From CAZLIC01 sp964559535 (GTDB taxonomy: Bacteria; Pseudomonadota; Alphaproteobacteria; Rhodobacterales; Rhodobacteraceae), in NCBI GenBank assembly GCA_964559535.1, contig CAZLIC010000075.1, positions 1 through 22,762 on the forward strand: a DNA stretch of 22,762 nt, read 5' to 3'. The notes beneath the pieces are model-generated. The model worked only from the letters and a program-made list of their open reading frames with translations, ran no database searches and was not told where the DNA came from. Below, one piece after another: positions 17,782-22,762 of the stretch. Numbering within the stretch: position 1 is the first letter of the stretch; every line of letters starts with the position of its first letter. The translations under genes and the position numbers were made by a program.

Positions 17782-19148
17782 TGCTTCCCCGCGAAGTGAT
17801 GGATTGCCGCCACTGCGCAAGAGGCAAGCCGCGACATCGGGCTGTCGGAACGGCTGTTCAGGATCACCGGAACCCTTGCCCCCAGCACCAGACCGGCGCC
17901 TTCGGCATGGCTGATGAAGGCCAGCTGCTTGGCCAGCATGTTTCCGGCATCAAGCCCCGGCACGACCAGAATGTTGGCGCGGCCCGCGACCGACCCCTTC
18001 AGCCCCTTGGTCCGCGCCGCACCCATGTCAACCGCGTTGTCCATGGCCAGGGGGCCTTCGACCTGCCCGCCGGTGATCTGGCCGCGGTCCGCCATCTTCG
18101 ACAGCAATGCGGCGTCGATGGAGGACTGGATGGCGGGGTTCACCGTCTCGACCGCCGACAGCACGCCCACGCGGGGGTCCATGCCCAAAGACAGCGCCAG
18201 GTCGATGGCGTTCTGGCAGATGTCCACCTTCGTCATCAGGTCGGGGGCGATGTTGATGGCGGCATCGGTGACAAACAGGGGCTCCGGCTGGCCCGGCACG
18301 TCCATCACGAACACATGGGTAAACCGCCGCCCCACACGCAGGCCGATGACCTTGTCCAGCATCGGCTTCAACAGGTCGTCGGTATGCAGATGCCCCTTCA
18401 TCACTGCCGCCGCACGCCCTTCGTGCACCAGCTTGCAGGCCATCTCGGTCGCGGCCGCATCGCCTGCCACGTCGATCACCTCGATCCCGGCCAGGTCGGC
18501 GCCAATTTCGGCGGCAGCCGCGCGGATCGCATCGGCGCGGCCCACCAGGATGGGCGCGATGATGCTTTCCTGCGCGGCCAGCAACGCGCCACCCAGCGAC
18601 TTTGCCTCGTCGGGACAGACCACAGCGGTCGGCAGCGCCGGAAGGGGCCGGGCGCGGGCAAGCAGCGCCTCGAAATGCCGGTGGCGCTGCACCAGCAGCC
18701 CCGGCACCTCGACCTCGTCGTGGTCGAACTTTTCCACCGGAGCCAGCACTTCGGCCTCGCCGGTCACAATTGGTCGACCGTCGGCGTGGGAGACTTCGGT
18801 CTTCAGCCGCACCACGCCATCGGCTTTGGACAGCACCTCGGCACGCACGATCACCTCTTCGCCCGCGTGCGCGCGCGAATGGAAATCCAGGCTCTGGCGG
18901 CGGTACAGCGTGCCCGGCCCCGGCAACTGGGTGCCAAGAACGGCCGAGATCAGCGAGGCCACAAACATGCCGGGCGCGACACGCTCGACCGTTCCATCGC
19001 CGTCAAGGTCGCTGTCCTGCAGATGCATGGGGTTCGAATTGCCCGAAGCCGCCGCAAACACATACAGGTCATCCGCCGCAATCAGGCGGCGCAGTTCGGC
19101 GCGGTCGTCGACAGCGATTTCGTCGAAGGTCTTGTTGACCAGGCGCAT
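17778..19148 (-). CDS. MaoC-like hydratase / phosphate acetyl(butyryl)transferase fusion
   Basis: A 456-residue two-domain protein. Residues 1 to about 150 are a MaoC/hot-dog domain (GNSNPMHLQDSDLDGDG, then ERVAPGMFVASLISAVLG and LDFHSRAHAGEEV), related to (R)-specific enoyl-CoA hydratases. Residues about 165-456 are a PTA_PTB domain (AVMKGHLHTDDLLKP, then FVTDAAINIAPDLMTK and AGLVLGARVPVILNSRSDS), which exchanges CoA for phosphate on short acyl groups. The hydratase motif is normally Asp-x-Asn-Pro-x-His; here the Asp is Asn37 while His42 is kept. The start at 19148 follows a GAGGG site; the longer upstream frame overlaps the DUF3141 gene. It is followed by ackA with a 4-bp overlap, so acyl-CoA to ATP conversion is encoded contiguously. 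Confidence 0.92.
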   Translation of the reverse strand: MRLVNKTFDEIAVDDRAELRRLIAADDLYVFAAASGNSNPMHLQDSDLDGDGTVERVAPGMFVASLISAVLGTQLPGPGTLYRRQSLDFHSRAHAGEEVIVRAEVLSKADGVVRLKTEVSHADGRPIVTGEAEVLAPVEKFDHDEVEVPGLLVQRHRHFEALLARARPLPALPTAVVCPDEAKSLGGALLAAQESIIAPILVGRADAIRAAAAEIGADLAGIEVIDVAGDAAATEMACKLVHEGRAAAVMKGHLHTDDLLKPMLDKVIGLRVGRRFTHVFVMDVPGQPEPLFVTDAAINIAPDLMTKVDICQNAIDLALSLGMDPRVGVLSAVETVNPAIQSSIDAALLSKMADRGQITGGQVEGPLAMDNAVDMGAARTKGLKGSVAGRANILVVPGLDAGNMLAKQLAFISHAEGAGLVLGARVPVILNSRSDSPMSRLASCAVAAIHHFAGKQ

Positions 19149-19149
19149 G

Positions 19150-21705
19150 TCAGCCCTCTTTGGCAGGTTCGGCTCGGCGGCGGGTTCGACCGGTGCCGTT
19201 TGCAGCCGGCCGCACGGGCAGGGTGGCTTCGGACGCATCTGTACCATCGGAAGTGCCCACGGCACCCACCGGCCTGGGCGTGTCCGCATCAACGTTCGGC
19301 ACCGTGGCATGTTCCTGCGGCGCCAGCGGGTCGGCCGTGACATTCCCGGTCAGCGGCTGCAGTCCCAGCACCTCGCGGAAGCGCTGCAGAAGTGACAGCG
19401 TGCGCGGCGACATCTCCTCGATCACGCCCGGGATGTACTGCACCACCTGCAGCGCAAGCTCCCGTTCGGTATGGTCCTTCAGCAGCAGCGGCAGCGTTTC
19501 AATGGCGCTTTCAGGCTCGAAGGTGGCGATCAGCGTCTGCTGGTGAATGATCATCGCGCGCCGGTCCGCGCCCAGGCTGCGGAAAGGTTCGTCCTGCGTC
19601 AGCACCTGTGCCGAACGCTCCAGCCGGTCGCGCCGCACCGTGCCACGGTTTTCGGCCAAAAGCACCAGCATGCGGATCACGGCCTCGGGAAAGCCGCCCT
19701 GTTCCATGTGCATCAGCGCGTTCGCCACTTCCGGCAGGCCGCGCAATTCGCCTTGCGTCTTCAGCGTGCGCTTGCCCTCGTGCGTGCGGCCGAAGGCACG
19801 TGCCCAGGGGCTGCCCCAGACCGAATGGAAGAACAGCTCGTAGCCCATGTCGCGGCTGTCGCGCCAGAACTCGATCATGTTCTCGGCCGACTGCACCCAG
19901 AACGCCTCGGCCGCTAGGAACGGATTGGTCGCCGCAGCCTTCTGGCGTGCGGCCTTCACCGTTTCGGCCATCGCCTCGACCGGCTTCATCACCGGGTTGC
20001 GGCTGGACGCCAGCGCCCGGGTCAGCCGCTGCGGGTGCAGCGCGCGCGTCATCTCGGCGCCGGTTTCGGTGACCATCGACTGCACCACCGGCCGGATGAC
20101 CGTGTCGTACAGCTGCGCCTGCACTTCCGCGGCACGCGCCACGGCCGCAAACGGGCGTTCGTCGGCCACGGCATCGTCCAGCGCGCGGATGTCATCCAGC
20201 GTGCGCTCCTGGAAGCCCACGGTGAAATGCTTCTGGCCGTCCTTCTCGGTCACGTCCTCGATCCGCATCTCGTACAGCCCCGGTGCCAGCGCCTCGATGG
20301 TCTTCAGCGTCGAGGCCACTTCCGAATGCTCTTTCTTGGCAATCTGCGATGACACGAAAATCCCCAGATGCCCCACCTGATCGTGCACCATATACACGAT
20401 GCGCTGGCCGCGGATGCGGATTTCGTTCACATCGGCATAGGTCTCGGCCACCCAGTTCAGCGCCTGCTGGGGCGGTGTGATGTTGTCGCCGTGGCTGGCA
20501 AACACGATGATCGGCGCGCGGATCGCCTTCAGGTCCACCGGGCGGCCGGGTTCGATGCGGGCCTCGTTCTTGACCAGGCGGTTGCCGACGAACAGCTGCT
20601 CGACGATCCACTTGATCTCGGCCTCGGTCATCAGGAAGAAGCCACCCCACCACTTCTCGAATTCCAGGAAGACCGCGTCACCCTTGTCGATGTCACGGAA
20701 CAGGTCGGTGTACTTGCGGAACAGCGTGCGCGCAGGGTTCAGCAGCTCGAAGTTCTGCACCAGATGGGCGCCATCGAAGATGCCGCCGCCAAGGTCGGAC
20801 AGGAACATCGGAATCCAGGTGCCGCCCAGCACACCTGCGTTGTAGCGCATCGGGTTCTCGCCCACCTTGCCCGCCCAGGGCGCAACCGGCGCACCGTTGA
20901 TCACGATGGGCCCCGTCAGGTCGGGGTTCGTCGCGGCCAGCAGCAGCGTGGCCCAGCCGCCCTGGCAGTTGCCGGTGACCACGGGCCTTGACGCCTTGGG
21001 GTGCCGCCGCATCACCTCGCGCACGAACTCGGCCTCGGACCGCGTGACATAGGACAGGAACTGCCCCGGCTCGGGCATCCGCTTGAATGCCACGAAGTAG
21101 ACCGGATGCCCTTCGCGCAGCGCCACGCCCACCTGGCTGTCGGCCTTGAACCCGCCGATGCCGGGGCCGTGGCCCGCGCGCGGGTCGATGATGATGTAGG
21201 GGCGGCGGTTGTCGTTCACCGTCACGCCTTCGGGCGGGGTGATCTTCAGCAAGATGTAGTTCGACGGATAGGGCAGGTCGGCCCCGTCCATCACCACCTC
21301 GTAGTCATAGATCAGGACGGGCGGGCAGCCGGCCTCCTCATGCTCCAGAAAGATGTCGCCGCGCTTGCGCAGCGTGTCCATGGTCAGGATCATCCGCTCC
21401 CAGGCGTCGCGCACATAGGCGGCCGCGTCTGCAGGCAACCGCCCGCCCGCCTGCGCCGCGCGAAGGTCCTCCACCAGCCGCCGGGCCTGGTCAAGCGCGG
21501 CTTCGGCGCGGGCGGAATGCGTCTCGGTGATCCGGGCCGACTGCCGCTGCGCGGCCGTGGTCAGGATGGTGAAGGTGGACGAGCCAGCGTCGATCTCGGC
21601 GCCAGCGGTCGTCATCGCCTTCTGAAGCGCGGCCAGCATGTCGGCTTCCGGGCGGGGGACCTGCGGCGGGTGGGCAGGGTCGAAAAGGTCGAACACGCTG
21701 GCCAT
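19150..21705 (-). CDS. DUF3141 protein, PHA-synthase-like alpha/beta-hydrolase fold
   Basis: An 851-residue DUF3141 family member of unknown function. Residues about 15-120 are a helical, charged N-terminal segment. Residues about 125-460 form an alpha/beta-hydrolase core. Its nucleophile elbow TGNCQGGW has Cys247 in place of Ser, as in polyhydroxyalkanoate synthases; Asp407 (SHGDNITPP) and His446 (QVGHLGIF) complete a Cys-Asp-His triad. Residues about 500-785 are a helical region of unknown role, with a TerB-like look at about 670-760. A disordered Pro/Thr/Ala tail follows. No signal peptide is seen. The start at 21705 has a near-ideal GAGGAGG site that overlaps the fabI stop. Only 1 bp separates it from the Pta fusion gene. 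Synthesis, transfer or depolymerisation of hydroxyacyl thioesters are all possible. Confidence 0.9.
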   Translation of the reverse strand: MASVFDLFDPAHPPQVPRPEADMLAALQKAMTTAGAEIDAGSSTFTILTTAAQRQSARITETHSARAEAALDQARRLVEDLRAAQAGGRLPADAAAYVRDAWERMILTMDTLRKRGDIFLEHEEAGCPPVLIYDYEVVMDGADLPYPSNYILLKITPPEGVTVNDNRRPYIIIDPRAGHGPGIGGFKADSQVGVALREGHPVYFVAFKRMPEPGQFLSYVTRSEAEFVREVMRRHPKASRPVVTGNCQGGWATLLLAATNPDLTGPIVINGAPVAPWAGKVGENPMRYNAGVLGGTWIPMFLSDLGGGIFDGAHLVQNFELLNPARTLFRKYTDLFRDIDKGDAVFLEFEKWWGGFFLMTEAEIKWIVEQLFVGNRLVKNEARIEPGRPVDLKAIRAPIIVFASHGDNITPPQQALNWVAETYADVNEIRIRGQRIVYMVHDQVGHLGIFVSSQIAKKEHSEVASTLKTIEALAPGLYEMRIEDVTEKDGQKHFTVGFQERTLDDIRALDDAVADERPFAAVARAAEVQAQLYDTVIRPVVQSMVTETGAEMTRALHPQRLTRALASSRNPVMKPVEAMAETVKAARQKAAATNPFLAAEAFWVQSAENMIEFWRDSRDMGYELFFHSVWGSPWARAFGRTHEGKRTLKTQGELRGLPEVANALMHMEQGGFPEAVIRMLVLLAENRGTVRRDRLERSAQVLTQDEPFRSLGADRRAMIIHQQTLIATFEPESAIETLPLLLKDHTERELALQVVQYIPGVIEEMSPRTLSLLQRFREVLGLQPLTGNVTADPLAPQEHATVPNVDADTPRPVGAVGTSDGTDASEATLPVRPAANGTGRTRRRAEPAKEG

Positions 21706-21715
21706 CGGGGCCTCC

Positions 21716-22480
21716 TCAGGCTGTGATGGAAAATCCGCCGTCAATGTCATGCACACCGCCGGTCAGGTTGCGGGCAGCAGGCGAGGCGAGGAAGGCGGCC
21801 ATCGCCCCCACATCCTCGATCGTGGCCAAATGGTGGGTTGGCGCCCGGTCCGCGGCGGAGGCAAGAAGGTCGTCAAAGTGGTCGATCCCGCTGGCGGCGC
21901 GCGTCTTCAGCGGCCCCGGCGACAGGGCATGCACGCGGATGCCCTTTTCTCCCAGTTCCGCCGCCGCATAGCGCACGCTGCTCTCCAGCGCCGCCTTCAC
22001 CGGACCCATCATGTTGTAGTGCCGCACCACCCGGGACGACCCGAAGAAGCTGACCGACAGGCAGCAACCCCCGCCCCGCATCAGTGGTTCGGCCAGGCGG
22101 ATCATCCGCAGGAAGGAATGCACCGAGATGTCCATGGCCAAGGCGAACCCCTCGGCCGAACAGTCCACGACCCGGCCATGCAGATCGTCCCTGGGCGCGA
22201 AGGCGATCGAATGCAGCAGCGTGTCAAGCCGCCCCCAGCGCTGCCCGATGGCATCAAACAACGCCTCGGTCTCCCCGGGCTGGCCGACATCAAGCGGCAT
22301 CATGATCTCGGCATCAAGCGCCTCGGCCAGCGGCCGTACAAAACGCTCGGCCTTGGCGTTGAGCCAGGTCACGGCAAGATCGGCACCCTGGGCCCGCAGC
22401 GCCCGCGCGCAGCCCCAGGCAATGGAATGCTCGTTGGCAATGCCCACGATCAACGCCTTCTGTCCCTGCAGGGAAAACAC
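21716..22480 (-). CDS. fabI: Divergent FabI-type enoyl-[acyl-carrier-protein] reductase
   Basis: FabI reduces enoyl thioesters with NAD(P)H. The protein has 254 residues from a GTG at 22480, chosen because GGAGG lies 7 bases upstream and the resulting N-terminus (FSLQGQKALIVGIANEHSIAWGCA) matches the family; an ATG at 22525 would add 15 unusual residues and has no good ribosome site. Family marks are LLHSIAFAP near 88-96, Tyr155 and Lys162 in HYNMMGPVKAALE, and TRAASGIDHF and HDIDGGFSITA near the end. The position of the second active-site tyrosine (Tyr146 in E. coli FabI) is Phe145 here, which is unusual. It is the first gene of the operon and probably not the housekeeping FabI, given its neighbours; this is inference. 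Confidence 0.88.
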   Translation of the reverse strand: MFSLQGQKALIVGIANEHSIAWGCARALRAQGADLAVTWLNAKAERFVRPLAEALDAEIMMPLDVGQPGETEALFDAIGQRWGRLDTLLHSIAFAPRDDLHGRVVDCSAEGFALAMDISVHSFLRMIRLAEPLMRGGGCCLSVSFFGSSRVVRHYNMMGPVKAALESSVRYAAAELGEKGIRVHALSPGPLKTRAASGIDHFDDLLASAADRAPTHHLATIEDVGAMAAFLASPAARNLTGGVHDIDGGFSITA

Positions 22481-22539
22481 GGCCAAGCCTCCGGGCTTCT
22501 CTATGCGCTGAAGCGTACGGCGCATTTGTTTAGGTCCCG

Positions 22540-22577
22540 CGACGCAGGCACGACAGTTCTGCGGCATCCCTGCGTCG
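22540..22577. repeat. 9-bp perfect inverted repeat in the fabI leader
   Basis: CGACGCAGG (22540-22548) and CCTGCGTCG (22569-22577) are perfectly complementary with a 20-base spacer, about 60-95 bp before the chosen fabI GTG. It could be an operator or a leader hairpin; no promoter could be assigned with confidence. Confidence 0.35.
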
Positions 22578-22645
22578 GCACCCACGACCCAAGCCGGAAA
22601 CAGCCCACGGTAGGGTAAGCGTCCGGTCTGACCGCTCTGCCGCGT

Positions 22646-22688
22646 GATGGTGGTGCCGAATAGTGTCCACCATCGTTAGTGGGCACCA
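22646..22688. repeat. Nested inverted repeats upstream of the fabI operon
   Basis: GATGGTGG (22646-22653) pairs with CCACCATC (22667-22674), and the overlapping TGGTGCC (22651-22657) pairs with GGCACCA (22682-22688), so two mutually exclusive stems are possible. They lie 165-210 bp upstream of the fabI start, in a gene-free stretch (22481-22762). The arrangement could be operators for the operon or the relic of a mobile element. Confidence 0.35.
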
Positions 22689-22714
22689 AGGTGCGGATGT
22701 GGCGCGTCGGCCTA

Positions 22715-22762
22715 GGGCCTGTTGAGTATCAGGATTCCCTTGCCGTGGAACTTCTGATTCAA
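22715..22762. mobile_element. Possible insertion-sequence end at the right edge (IS5-like)
   Basis: From 22715 the sequence begins GGGCCTGTTGAGTATCAGG and ends TTCTGATTCAA. This resembles, from memory, terminal inverted repeats and the adjoining leader of IS5-family elements in alphaproteobacteria. It is preceded by CTAG, compatible with a TA-type target site. No transposase codon is visible because the window stops here, so the call is tentative. Confidence 0.35.

Noticed and set aside
17178..19340. A 720-codon plus-strand frame over the Pta fusion
   Set aside because: It is antisense to a well-supported two-domain enzyme, and its composition is Arg/Pro/His-rich without domains.
1..22762. 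CRISPR array, tRNA, rRNA or prophage genes
   Set aside because: No regularly spaced direct repeats, no tRNA cloverleaf, no rRNA segment and no phage structural or integrase gene were seen.

Overview
The window is very GC-rich, with short gene spacings, ATGA/TTGA overlaps and proteins rich in Ala, Gly and Arg. The protein families suggest a Rhodobacterales-like alphaproteobacterium. This is an inference from family content; no rRNA or other taxonomic marker is present.

Region 1 (1-8120) is a divergent type II secretion system (T2SS) locus. On the minus strand, reading leftwards from about 4220, are gspL, gspM, gspE and gspF; gspF runs off the left edge. On the plus strand, from 4300, are gspG, gspH, gspI, a short PDZ-less gspC and gspD. 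Nearly all junctions overlap by 4 bp. The 79-bp divergent gap holds a striking 17-bp-arm inverted repeat (4227-4266). No gspJ, gspK or gspO lies in the window.

Region 2 (8121-11210) holds a plus-strand gene for a multidomain LamG/PKD-like, probably extracellular protein. Its frame is broken twice, and one break looks like an internal deletion of roughly 80 to 90 bp. A GC-rich perfect hairpin lies between it and the converging minus-strand operon.

Region 3 (11211-22480, minus strand) is one compact run of ten genes. In transcription order they are: a divergent FabI-type enoyl reductase; a DUF3141 protein with a PHA-synthase-like Cys-Asp-His alpha/beta-hydrolase core; a MaoC-phosphotransacetylase fusion; acetate kinase; CoA-transferase subunits A and B; D-3-hydroxybutyrate dehydrogenase; 3-hydroxybutyryl-CoA dehydrogenase; an alpha/beta hydrolase; and a TPR-sulfotransferase interrupted by an in-frame TAG. 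The set reads as a short-chain (C4) hydroxyacyl/polyhydroxybutyrate catabolic and energy-conserving module: acyl-CoA to acyl-phosphate to carboxylate plus ATP, combined with ketone-body activation. The FabI, DUF3141 and MaoC-Pta members carry unusual active-site features and are the most interesting part of the window.

Region 4 (22481-22762) is the operon leader. It contains several inverted repeats and, at the extreme right, a sequence resembling an insertion-sequence end.
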